A DNA stretch of 64,000 nucleotides from Asterella californica (lineage: Eukaryota > Streptophyta > Marchantiopsida > Marchantiales > Aytoniaceae): contig JAYKYS010000005.1 of the NCBI GenBank assembly GCA_036924285.1, positions 1,302,001 through 1,366,000 on the forward strand. The letters run 5' to 3'. Shown piece after piece: positions 1 to 11,055 of the stretch. Every line of letters begins with the position of its first letter. Positions within the stretch are counted from its first letter, which is position 1. The position numbers were made by a program, and so were the translations under genes. Under the pieces are notes generated by a model. It was not told the DNA's origin. It did not search any database and was given only the letters and a program-made list of their open reading frames with translations.

Positions 1-2550
1 GAAAGAGTTTTACTTTTTTCTTAAAGAGGTAAGTTAAAATTAAAACTTATAAATTAAAAATATTTTTATTCGTAAGAGTGAAAGATCTTTATAACAAAGT
101 ACGGTTCTGTTCGTGTGGTTGACTTGTGGGTTTTACAGAACAGAAATGAGCTTGTGTAATACAATGAACAAATGAATCTAAATTTAATCAACTAAATTTA
201 GTGAAGATTAAATTGGACATAAATAACGATTGTAAATCTTGTGACTGCGCGACATGATTTGTAAACTTTGTGATTGTGCGTTTTAGACTAAATTTTTTAC
301 TAAATTATTTTTGAAACATGATGTCACTCAATTATCGATGATTATTTTAGTAATATATTAAACATTTCTCTTTTTTCTCTTTCTTCCTAGAAGTGTAGTT
401 TGGATGCATGTTTAGCTCACAACTAGTATACTATTCACTGTTCTAAATAAGAAATCTATAACCTTTCATATATAGTTAGTTCATTGACGCCACCATGTGA
501 TATGGAGCATTTGTACATACAATCAAAGAATTATTTTGTCAGTTTGTTCCAGCTATCAAATATAGTGACGATGAAAGCTTGCTTACAAGTCTTAAATCAA
601 CTAAAAATTATGCTTGTACTCTTCCTACACTCCGACCAAAACTGATAATAGTTACGGCTAACATCTAATAGTTAGATATTAACTTTTAAATTTATTATAA
701 AGTTTTTATATAATAATTATATTTTGTATAACAAAAACAGAACAAAAGTTCCCCAAAAGTGGTTGAGCATGCTTATTCATTTAACGGTCACATATACTTT
801 TACTTTTCATAACAATTCAACAACTACATACTACGGAAATATTTAATAATTAATAAAAGAAACAAAAATTCCCAAACGCGGTTGAAGATGCTTACTTATT
901 CAATATGAAAGGTTTCTCTCTACTTTGTCTTTTTCTTATTCTCTGGAATCGACAAAAGGTTGCGGAAATGCAAAACAAACGATAAACTTCCATGTCGGAA
1001 AGTCTTGTTACTCCCAAAGAGTTGACAAGCGGAGCTTCTTGTATCTTGTTTGCCTTGCTGTGCACGGACTTCTTACAAGTCAAGTACCGGAGAGAACGGA
1101 CCGTTACGGACGTTCGACACTTCCTTCTTTCAGGCTTCCACGAGAATCCATGACTACTCGACATGTATTTGGAGTTTTGGCGAGCATCATAAGCGTTGGA
1201 ATTGGCGGCGGCGGCGCGCGACCTCATGCTGTCGCAGTGGAAGTCTAGGAGACGCGTGCGCTGGGCACAGTAAAAGAAAAACTTGATTACTGTACTCCAG
1301 CGAGTGAGCGATGCGGAGCTGCCACGTAATAATATATTATATTGCAGAAACACAGTTGCGTGTTGAATAAAATCGGACAGAAATCATCTGACATGCATGT
1401 AGATCAAACAGTTTTTCTTTTCTCTTCCATGCGCAGCTGAGCTCTAGTGGAACTAAAATATTGCAGGAATACTTATTGCAAACAAAAGGAAAAAGATATC
1501 TGATGCTTTTTATTTGGAAATAGTCAAATAATTATCGTTCGGTGCAGAGCCAGAGAACTGTACTTTCAACTCATAGTTTCCTCGGGTATGAACTCACCTG
1601 ACAACTGACTCGAGTAACTACTGTAACTTAAGCATAAGGTAATTTGGCGTACACGACTCGAGTTCCGAAAATGTGTTCGTCATGCACCTCGTTTCTCTTT
1701 GTCACTTCTCCTTACGTCTCTTCTGCTTTAGCAAGACCTCGAAGCCTCGAACTCCTACCTAATCAAAACTCGGTAGATAAAGCATGACTTTTAGAGGACC
1801 GTAAAGTATTAATGTTTTTCCGTGAAATTTGCATGATCACACCTGAGAAAGTGTGTGGTGTGATAATGCTCTCTTAAAAGTGTATTGTTTTATCTCAATC
1901 CCTGACTGGTTAATCCATTGTGAAAGCAATCACTTTGTTATGTTCGTTACATTTCAGATCGCAGCCATCATTTTCCCAAGCATGTATGATTCGATGTGTG
2001 TATTGTTGAAATGATTTGTGTGGTAAATTAAAATAGTAAAATGATGACGATAAAACAAAATGACTGGTTTTACTATCAGTAGCTAGTCAAGAGTATGATA
2101 AAGCAATACATCATCATTAAGAAAGAGCAAACAAACCTACTGGGGGCTTTTTCCCATGTTCGTTTTTGTGAATTATTACAAGTGATATCGGATTGAAGAA
2201 TATGATGATACATAATAAAGATTTAAAGTATATATACTTTATAATCTCACTAGTGAAATTACACTACACGTGGCAACCAAGGGAAATAGTCAATAGTAGT
2301 CAATGTACTTCAGATCACTCGTTGAGAAGAATACGTTTAGTGCATTACGAGGATTGATGCACTCGAAACAGCGCATTTACAGTATAGGATTCTCGAGCTT
2401 ATGCCTAGACGATGTCCTCAAATCCTATAATGAAGGAAACACGCGACACAATGAATAGCAAACGGATGGAAAAACCCCTAACAGGGGAAAGAAGGACCCG
2501 AAGGGCCAATCAGTCCCCCAAACTTCAATTCCCTCCTGTGCAATTTATCG
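1..2550. other. AT-rich intergenic region, no recognised gene
   Basis: I see no convincing gene here. A GC-richer island at about 890-1,360 has overlapping open frames on both strands (153 codons minus, 107 codons plus), but neither shows a domain I recognise, and a run of GGC triplets at about 1,203-1,216 inflates them. At 1,840-2,110 there are decayed pieces resembling the MITE cluster at 8.9-9.6 kb: a 'CCCTGACTGGTTAATCC' piece, then 'AAAATGACTGGTTTTACTATC' with one base changed from the later copies. This suggests a degraded member of that family. The rest is AT-rich and featureless. Confidence 0.4.
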
Positions 2551-2590
2551 TGATGATACGTACACAAAGGTATTTGTGTACGTATCATCA
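2551..2590. repeat. Perfect 18-bp inverted repeat (hairpin)
   Basis: The arms TGATGATACGTACACAAA (2,551-2,568) and its exact reverse complement (2,573-2,590) are separated by the 4-nt loop GGTA. The surrounding 2,410-3,230 stretch is GC-richer than its neighbours and contains no recognised gene. The arms are unmutated, so the structure is either recent or maintained. Confidence 0.85.
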
Positions 2591-3635
2591 ACTAACGCCG
2601 CGACGGGAAGAACACCGGGGCTAAGCCCTGGTTTCAGTAGCTCTAAGGTCGCCTCAAATCCTATAATGCACTTTTCGGGGTGCAATATCCTATACTCACG
2701 GCCGTCAACGGAAACTGCGCGGTTCAACAGTTGACTACGGTATCTCATTACTGTGCAGTAGCTCCTACGATTCAAATTCCAGAACCACGTCAAGATATCA
2801 TACACCTGCAGGGAGGGAACTGCGGTGATTGGAGAGTATACTCTGCATGGAGTCACTATCTGTCAGAAGAACAGAACAGAACATCACATCATCCGTGGCA
2901 GGTACCCAAACTTTCAAAAGAGAAGGAAACGGATAGCTATCACGAGGCTTGCCAGGCGCAGCTTTTTGTTTTGTCGGTTGGGTTTTAGAGCTATACCAAC
3001 TCTTCTGGAGCAGCCTGATCGCCCATAGAGAGCCCGCTCCTGCACATGGTGAGATCACCACAAGGCAACCGGCGCCGGCAACGAGATTACAAGCCGGACC
3101 TGAACATCCGCGGTCGACGGCCAGGCGTGTTGGTAGTTAGCAGCTTTACAAGCAGAAGTGGACTGCACTGGACTACGGTAGGTTCACGACAGTTTCATTT
3201 GGCCAGCCAGCGTACCTACATTCACCAGTAAATAGGAACTATTTAACCATGTAGGTAGAAACTAAACTACTAGTAGGGCCACTCGAACCTTGGCTGTAAA
3301 ATACTTTTTAATTTTCATAAAATTTACAAGCTTTTGTAATAAATTCTACCTATCACCTCTGGAGTGATAAGTAAATTGCATAGTAATTAGATGTTTGAGA
3401 TCTATGGTCATAAAGCTGATATCCTGGAAACGGGTTAATTATTTGGTCACATTCTTCAAAGAGTTTTCTCACTTGGTCACACTCTCAAGTTTTAGGTTTA
3501 TCTTGGTCATACTTCCAGCATATTCCCTACCATCTGCATGACATGTAGTCTTCGCTGGATTCATCATTCCATTTAATATTAACTTGTGATCATGCTCCCT
3601 TGTAATATTTATACTTATTTATCTCAGCTACCGAA

Positions 3636-3815
3636 GATCGGTAGCTGAGATGGTTGAGTTCTAGATCTCTAAGTGAAAGGTCTGAGGTTCAAACCCTCCT
3701 GCTCTTGGTTGAAGGTGCTGCAAGAAGTCGTAATTGTGTGAATCTGGTCTCGGTATGCTGTGGTTACCCATAAAAGACAGTCCGATATCCTTTGAAGAGA
3801 TATGATAAAAACTTT
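3636..3815 (+). mobile_element. tRNA-derived SINE copy 1
   Basis: The 5' part looks like a decayed tRNA: an A-box-like TAGCTGAGATGG at about 3,643 and a B-box-like AGGTTCAAACCC at about 3,690. A non-tRNA body of about 110 bp follows. A second copy sharing head and body lies on the minus strand at 10,867-11,055. The two internal Pol III promoter boxes plus a shared body indicate a SINE rather than a tRNA gene, because no cloverleaf acceptor stem is visible. It lies inside the TIR element. Confidence 0.7.
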
Positions 3816-3829
3816 ATCTTTTTTTTATT

Positions 3830-4200
3830 CATCTGCATGACGTAGATGAATGATAATATTCAACCATTCATGATACTGAATGATGAACCACTGCCATTCA
3901 GTGTAGATGATGCGAGTCGACTGAATGACAATAGCGTATTTGTCGATAGACACGTTATTCTTGTTGACGTAATGAAAATATACTGCCATTCAGTGCATAA
4001 CCTTATATTTTTGAATGGCATTATGATGCGATTCAAGCTCTAATGTTTCAACTGGTCCTCTGAATGACATGTAACAACTGCAAAGAACAATCCAGTAACA
4101 GTTGATTTGAATGACATTATATTGCTATTCAGATCTTCAATTTTCTTTCATAACGGGTCATCTGAATGACATTAATTCACTATTCAGTGTAAAACAGTAT
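3830..4200. repeat. Diverged short repeats around CTGAATGACATTA / GCCATTCAG
   Basis: Several direct and inverted copies of a core like CTGAATGACA and its reverse complement occur at about 3,880, 3,890, 3,919, 3,985, 4,060, 4,108 and 4,160. They form the interior filler of the TIR element. There is no coding signal. Confidence 0.45.
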
Positions 4201-4533
4201 AACAGTTGACTTGACCTCACTCTACTACACTCGCCTCTGGAGAAACCTCTAGATTACTGAACTACTTCGGTAAAATTTTGTGTGCTCTCTCTTCTCGATC
4301 ACTTGCTCCCTCTCTTTCTTCTCTTTCAGATTCACATGTGCTGTTCTCGTGCACTTTCTCATTAAGTAACCGTCACCACGGAGTGTGTTAAATAGCCACA
4401 TCAAGTTCCAAATGCCCCCAAATCAAAACTTAGGCCACGAGGATTTCATGTCACGCAAGTGACCAGAGCATGGCCAGAGGTGTGACCAAGAGAAGTCTGA
4501 AACTTGAGATTGTGACCAAGTGAGAAGGCTGCT

Positions 4534-5194
4534 TATTCACCCATGTACATTCGTGTACATGGGTGTTTAATATATATCCTAACCCTCCCGATGGGAAGGG
4601 TTAGGATATATATTAAATGCCTTGTTAAATGACGCTTATTTACAATCCCAATCCCGGACTTATACCCTGAGGGACGTCTCAGCCTGCTCTCGACTTATGG
4701 GTTCTGTCTCGATCAGTTAGCTGCTCCCGGAGAGATTAACTTTTAACATTTATAAGTGATTTTAATTTTTTATTATAGCTTATTACATTATATTTTTATA
4801 ACACTTACATATTTTCCGTTAAGAGAAAACGATTTTCACTGTACAAGTACGTTGGGGATGCCTATTCACCCATGTACACTTCGTGTACATGGGTGTTTAA
4901 TATATATCCTAACCCTCCCGATGGGAAGGGTTAGGATATATATAAATGCCTTGTTAAATGACGCTTATTTACAATCCCAATCCCGGACTTATACCCTGAG
5001 GGACGTCTCAGCCTGCTCTCGACTTATGGGTTCTGTCTCGATCAGTTAGCTGCTCCCGGAGAGATTAACTTTTAACATTTATAAGTGATTTTGATTTTTT
5101 ATTATAGCTTATTACATTATATTTTTATAACACTTACATATTTTCCGTTAAGAGAAAACGATTTTCACTGTACAAGTACGTTGGGGATGCCTAT
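4534..5194. repeat. Tandem duplication of a ~329-bp unit with two strong hairpins
   Basis: Copies at about 4,534-4,862 and 4,863-5,194 are nearly identical (a few 1-nt indels and one substitution noticed). Each unit begins with the palindrome CACCCATGTAC / GTACATGGGTG and a second hairpin whose arms read ATATATCCTAACCCT and AGGGTTAGGATATAT. The pair is flanked by direct copies of TGACCAAGTGAGAAG, so it was inserted into, or duplicated together with, the right terminal repeat of the surrounding TIR element. Confidence 0.8.
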
Positions 5195-5239
5195 TGACCA
5201 AGTGAGAAGACTCTTTTAGGAGTGTGACCAAGTAATTAA

Positions 5240-8200
5240 CCCCCTCGAAACTATAATAAAGCTTCTAAAACTAAAGTGTACATAGGTTTTTTTCCCACCC
5301 CTTACACTTCTTGATATTTCAAACTTACTTCTTTTTCTCTTAACCCTATAATTTTTGTTACATGAAGAGGTATGGTATACCATACTTCTTTCGTCCCAGG
5401 GCAGCTTTCCCAACCCTAGCAACCGGTTCCAGTCTGGTTAACCCTTATTGTAAAGCCTCTTCCTCACGAGGTTAGATTCGGCACTATTTTTTATCGAATA
5501 TTTAAATTTTCTTATAAAATTAGATTCAGCAATCGTGACTGCAAATTTTAAAAATTATATAAATTTCTGAAGCTTTTCTTTTAAACCTAGGGAATTCACA
5601 TTTTTTTAACATTCTATACGTTGTTCATTATATTTTGAATATGAACCGTTTTTTATTCTTTTGAAATTTCAGCATTCAATTAATTTTGAGCATTTTGTAT
5701 ATAAAATTTTTGTAATTATTTTCTGTTGAACCTGACTTCAACGTACGGTAGCATTGCTTTTCACATTAGGAAAGAATCTGAAATGGAAATATGTTTCCCC
5801 TTCCACTTGTGCCATAATAAATTCTTTTCCAAAAAAAGAATTTATTGTAAATAGAAGTTAGGTAAAGGATTACATAATCGAACTACAGTTGTTTATACGA
5901 TATTTGTACCTCGAAAACACTCAAAAACTTAAATACATAGACAAGTCTAAGAATCCAATTATTTATTGAGCAGCACAAATTCCAATACATTAAGATAAAA
6001 AAAACATACATATCCAACTATGATACAGGGAAGTTAACTATACTCAAGGTGTGCAGACAACCAATCAATTCTCAGGGGAGACCAATGCAAAATATTTTTT
6101 ACCCAAACCGAACTAAATAAAACAATATACTCAACCTCAAAGCACGAAACATGGAAGCCGAAATTCTCTAAAGAGAGACAAAACTCGAATCATGCTAAAC
6201 AAGTTAAAAAACAAAACTTGTACCCCTATAGCTACTAAGCTACAGCTAGGAGTAATTGTGTTTAATTTTTATATGTTTCCGAATCTCTGAAACTAAATAT
6301 ACACCTCTATAGTTTTTCGATGGGTACCTTTCGGAATAGCCTGTTTGCAGTGCCAAGCAGGCTCTTTCGGATATAAATATTGGTCAGGGGCACGTTCAAA
6401 TTTTGTATGTGATTATCAAAAGAGAGTTTAAGATAAATAACTCTAATGAATATTTAACTCAACTACATAATTATCGAAGCAACTCATTAATTCTCCGTTG
6501 GAATGCAAGCCTAAAAAACCGTTTGTTCATGATGGTCAGAAATGTAACCTCAGTGAGGTCAAATTGGGTTAACACTATACTGCACAGTTAGAGCAGGGAA
6601 TCCCCGATGGATGGTTGGATGGATGGACACAGGGCACATTACTGTACAGTACAGTAGCTACAGAAGTACCCAGTAAAGCCGTTGGCCGATAAATTGATGA
6701 CTGCCAAAAGAAGAAAGTACTGCACAGTCCAGAAGTTCAAGGTCACACGACATCCCACATACTGTACGGTATGGATTAGTTCGTAAGACGAATGTAGTGA
6801 AGTTGTGCCATGTGAAGTTGTGCCATGTGATTAGAGGATGCGACGAGACCCTGTTCTTGTATTCGACAATGAAGGCTAGAAGGCCGTGACGTTATATGAA
6901 AGGATCAAAGACAAATGATTTGAAGGAGGGCCGACGTGTAGTCTAGATTCTCCGGGAAGCAGGTCGGTGAAAGAGAAAGAGAAGAGGGAATATTCTCTCC
7001 AGCAGCATCCGGGACTCCCGGAGGTAGAATGTTGACATATTCTCGGACGGATAAGGCTGCTGTTTTCCCTCTTTATAGCCGCGACTACCTTTTCCTCTTA
7101 CAGCATCTCCACCGGAGAGACATCAACGCTATTAGTGCGTGTGAAAGCTGGAATCTTCGGATTAATAACTTTTACAGACTTCGATCAAGAGGCAAAGGAC
7201 GTTTATGCGTGTTCGTAAGAAAACGTCTCGACCGTAAATTTTAGCTGTATGTAGTTTAGGAAAAAATAATTTATTCTAATATTCAACAGTTTTATTAAAA
7301 AGTAAATAATTATTCATAAATACAATGATAAACGATTCACAGCTCTATACAAAACTAATTTTAAAAACACTATACTAGACTGCTGTTTCTGTTGAAGTTA
7401 AACTCCTGGTTTTTCTAAAAGTTAAAGATGATTTCCTATCAAAGTGGGGAAGTTTGATGGCCACATGATACATTTCCTTTTTAACGTCCTTTTTAAAGCG
7501 ATGGGGAGGTGCACGTTTCCCAAACTCTATAATATAGAGTGAACACTAAGAGTACGTTGCAAATGTCCTAAATCCATTCGCAAATAGTAGGGAGTGTCAA
7601 AGTTGGATTTTTTCCGAATATTCGTTATTCGCTGAAGATGAATATTACGACTATGGCCAGATACCTGCGGGCATTTTTTAATCATCTTTTGTTCAATTTA
7701 GACGTCCGTTCTAATCATAAATAAATTGACTAAGTAGAAAATTTGTTATAATTTTCAAAAGATCAAAAAATAAAAAGTGCAAATACTTACAGCGATACAA
7801 GACTCTAAACAAAGCTGCCGTTCGACAAATTACGACATTTTCTCTCCTGGATATTAGAGAATCTTTTACTTTAGCCTTGACACTCCCTAGTAGTTTATCA
7901 TTTTTCTCAAAATCTAAAGTAAATTATCCAGGTTGGTAAGATATAGATCTTCCACTCTACAAACATAGGATAATTGTGGTGTGCGAAACCATGATCTCTG
8001 TGACTAAAAAGGTAACTTTCTCTATGTTACATATATTTTAATAAATATTATCAACACATGTTAATATACAAAGTAATCACTCTTCAAAATACCTCAAGAT
8101 GATACCTAAAAGGAAACTCTATGAATCTATTAATTTCACTAATATTCTACACTCCAGTTTAATAATGAACGATAAACTGACGTATTCGATGGTAAATCTT

Positions 8201-8929
8201 ATTACCGAATCTAGATTCGGAAAAACTAAGTGCGCCTGGGCCCTTATCAGCTGCAGCTAGCCTTTTGCTAAGGTGACCATGTCCTTACAAAATGCAACTG
8301 CTCTCAACTAACCTTTGAATTTCCCCGGGATATTCAGTACAACTGTAGCAGGCGACGTCAGGCCGCCACGCAACGATCATCAACCACCGAAAAAGGGGAG
8401 AAAACCCATATTTGAACTGACGGGCAGTTTGTGGATAACAAATGCAGGCAGGGGCAAGCAGGACTTCCGAGACGTTGCTTTACTTGGTCCCACGTAAATC
8501 GCCTCGTCGCTACTCTACTAGACTCTACTCTAGGGTTCACTTGACTTTACCTTTATCGGACGGACAAGTTGTACAAGAGTCTCGCGTACAAGACAAACTT
8601 ACGTCAATGCGTGGGCGTGGGCGTGATCGAATCGGATGGGTCAAAAGCAAAACACATGAACAACATAGATCTATTCGGTCGGTCCGGTCATAAGTACAAC
8701 CGAGAACTGGTAGGTAAACAGTAGTCTTTCCATGAAGAACGGGTGATCGAGGTTGTTTGCATGAATCTTCTGGAATTTGGATACCTTTACTTGGAAACAG
8801 TAGCTAACATATATATATTCTTCAACGTTAGCAGAAGGTTACCCACATACGTACTTTCTGACGGAAGTATTATGAGCCCAAAGACTAGCTCAAAGTATTC
8901 AGAAATTGGCTTGATCACACCCCCAGTAG
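5240..8929. other. AT-rich intergenic region, nothing recognised
   Basis: There is no coding frame with a recognisable domain on either strand. Short palindromic runs occur at about 6,640-6,780 (ACTGTACAGTACAG-like). A modestly GC-richer patch at 8,230-8,700 contains only short overlapping frames of 60-83 codons without motifs. Confidence 0.4.
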
Positions 8930-9560
8930 GTTACGTGATTACCCCCTCTTAACGATGTATGGCTTGATAACACCCTTGACTGGCTATTGTTTGTATGGCT
9001 TGATAACACCCCTGACTGGCTATTGTTTGTAAAACCAGTAACTTCGTGATGTTACTCACCTTTGAGACTGCACATATTAAAACTGAAAATACTAAAATGA
9101 TGAACCAAAAGATAAAATGACTGGTTCTACTGTCAATAACCTGTCAGGGGTATCATACCCCCTCTTAACGATGTATGACTTGATAACATATTAAAACTGA
9201 AAATACTAAAATGTTTGTATGGCTTGATAACACCCCTGACTGGCTATTGTTTGTAAAACCAGTAACTTCGTGATGTTACTCACCTTTGAGACTGCACATA
9301 TTAAAACTGAAAATACTAAAATGATGAACCAAAAGATAAAATGACTGGTTCTACTGTCAATAACCTGTCAGGGGTATCATACCCCCTCTTAACGATGTAT
9401 GACTTGATAACATATTAAAACTGAAAATACTAAAATGATGAACCAAAAGATAAAATGACTGGTTCTACTGTCAATAACCTGTCAGGGGTATCATACCCCT
9501 CTTAACGATGTATGACTTGATAACACTCCTGACTGGCTATTGCTTGTAAAACCAGTCACT
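8930..9560. mobile_element. Tandem/nested MITE cluster
   Basis: A roughly 200-bp module is present two full times plus partial copies. It begins with TTGATAACACCCCTGACTGG and ends with its imperfect inverted counterpart CCTGTCAGGGGTATCATA. The inside is almost invariant between copies (TTCGTGATGTTACTCACC; TGATGAACCAAAAGATAAAA). The inverted ends, small size and lack of a gene indicate a miniature inverted-repeat element that duplicated in tandem or inserted into itself. A decayed relative is seen at 1,840-2,110. Confidence 0.65.
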
Positions 9561-10866
9561 TTATGATGTTACTCACTTTTATGATATTTCATCTGTTAAA
9601 TTTTAGAAGTAGAAAATCATATTTATATATATTCTGAAAGTTTTTGCGATTCCTTAAAGTTATTTAATCACAAAACTTATTTTTCAAAGTATCACTTTCC
9701 AAAACTTAGAATTTACTTTAATAGATAGATACTTGAAATTAAAATTTGAGGTAGTTTAATGATCCATAAAGACTTACAATAAGTATGAGAGATCTAGAGG
9801 TGGTATTTCCGAAAACAGAGGATTTAAATTTTGATGTAGACTAACGATCAGTAGAGTTGTACAATAATAAGAAGTGTTACATGTTCAAACTCATCAATGG
9901 TGTTATCATTTATATTTATAAATTTTATGAATATAAACGTTGAACCTTTTAATTAGATGTCACCTGGTGTTCGAGTTTAATTCCAGTGATCTCCGAAATC
10001 AAAAAATCATGTCTAATAATAACTTAAAATAATTAATAAATCTCAGATTTACAGATGTTGAAAATAAACTATAAATGTTATGTTTTTCAAAGTATCTTCC
10101 AGTAAACATGATAACGACTGGATCGGATCTCAACCCTCAATTGTATCACAAAATACAATACGATAATTTGCTTTATTGCCTATGTTTTATCATAGATAAT
10201 AAACATAGGTATTCTGATATTAGATAAGATGAAGTATACAGCGCAACGAAAGAAGTATACAATTTGTTCTGAGGATAATTGTTCAAAATACTGTATTTTT
10301 ATTTCAGAAATATAATTTTATCATTAGGACAAATCTTAAAAACATTCAATGTTTGGAACGTCTAGTTCCATGGTTGAACTAGGTGCTCAATAAGTTTCCA
10401 TATTTTCTAGTGGTATTCATGATAAAATATTTGGGAAACAGTTGACACGTTGTGACTATTCTTTTATGATGTACATTTGTGATAATCTCCAGAAATATCT
10501 TCATGGAAATTAATCATAAGGATATGTTTCCAAAAGTAGTTTTGGACTCACGTCTTCAACCAATATTACCTTCACCAAATCCATGAATGGGCAAGATAAA
10601 GATAAAATAGGTACAATTTAACTTACAGGAAAATATTACTCAACTTATGTAGCTACTCGAACATAAAAGATAACTGATTATGATAGCTAATAAATGTTTT
10701 CAACGGATAATATAACGTACCCATGCTCAAGTCCGGCTTAGAATACCCTATGGCGTGGATCACTTATCACAGTGAGATTATGGTTGATTATAAAAAATTA
10801 TTAAATTGAAATTATTTATTTTTATTCTGTAGATATATCAAATCTATATGTAAATGTAAATGTTTA
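9561..10866. other. AT-rich intergenic region, nothing recognised
   Basis: No gene, repeat or regulatory signal is recognised on either strand. Confidence 0.4.
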
Positions 10867-11055
10867 ATCTTGTCCGTTTATCCTTCAAGGGGCATCGGAC
10901 TGTCCTTTGTGGGTAACCATAGCATACCCGTACCAGTTTCACACAACAGCGACTTTGTTGCATCTCCAACCGAGAGCAGAAGGATTTGAACCTCAGATCC
11001 TTCGCTTAGAGATCTGGGACTCAACCATCTCAGCTATCGATCTTCGGTATGACTG
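10867..11055 (-). mobile_element. tRNA-derived SINE copy 2
   Basis: On the minus strand this reads as the same head and body as the copy at 3,636: A-box-like ATAGCTGAGATGG, B-box-like GAGGTTCAAATCC, then a shared body with GGTTACCCACAAAGGACAG and GTCCGATGCCC. The two copies differ by scattered substitutions, so both are old members of one family. Confidence 0.7.

Larger units (their letters stand above)
3435..5239. mobile_element. Non-autonomous DNA transposon with long TIRs and CTTGGTCAC subterminal repeats
   Basis: The left end (3,435 onward: TTAATTATTTGGTCAC) and the right end (to 5,239: GTGACCAAGTAATTAA) are inverted copies. The similarity continues inward for roughly 100 bp through repeated CTTGGTCAC motifs (left about 3,440, 3,471, 3,503; right about 4,479, 4,510, 5,195, 5,223). 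TTAA flanks both ends and could be the target duplication, as in piggyBac-type elements, but TTA/TAA is also possible. No transposase is encoded. The interior holds a SINE, diverged 'CTGAATGACATTA' repeats (3,840-4,200), and a 329-bp unit in tandem inserted in the right TIR. The superfamily is uncertain. Confidence 0.6.

Noticed and set aside
892..1353. 153-codon minus-strand frame and 107-codon plus-strand frame over a GC-rich island
   Set aside because: No recognised domain, both strands open because of composition, no splice context; kept only as a note in the region entry.
3636..3710. Possible tRNA gene
   Set aside because: A and B boxes are present but no acceptor stem pairs, and a copy with the same non-tRNA body exists at 10.9 kb; it is a SINE head.
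4590..4620. Telomere-like repeat (CCTAACCCT / AGGGTTAGG)
   Set aside because: Only about one and a half units per arm within a hairpin, no array.
8930..9560. CRISPR-like array
   Set aside because: Repeat units are about 200 bp, contiguous without unique spacers, and have inverted ends; eukaryotic context.
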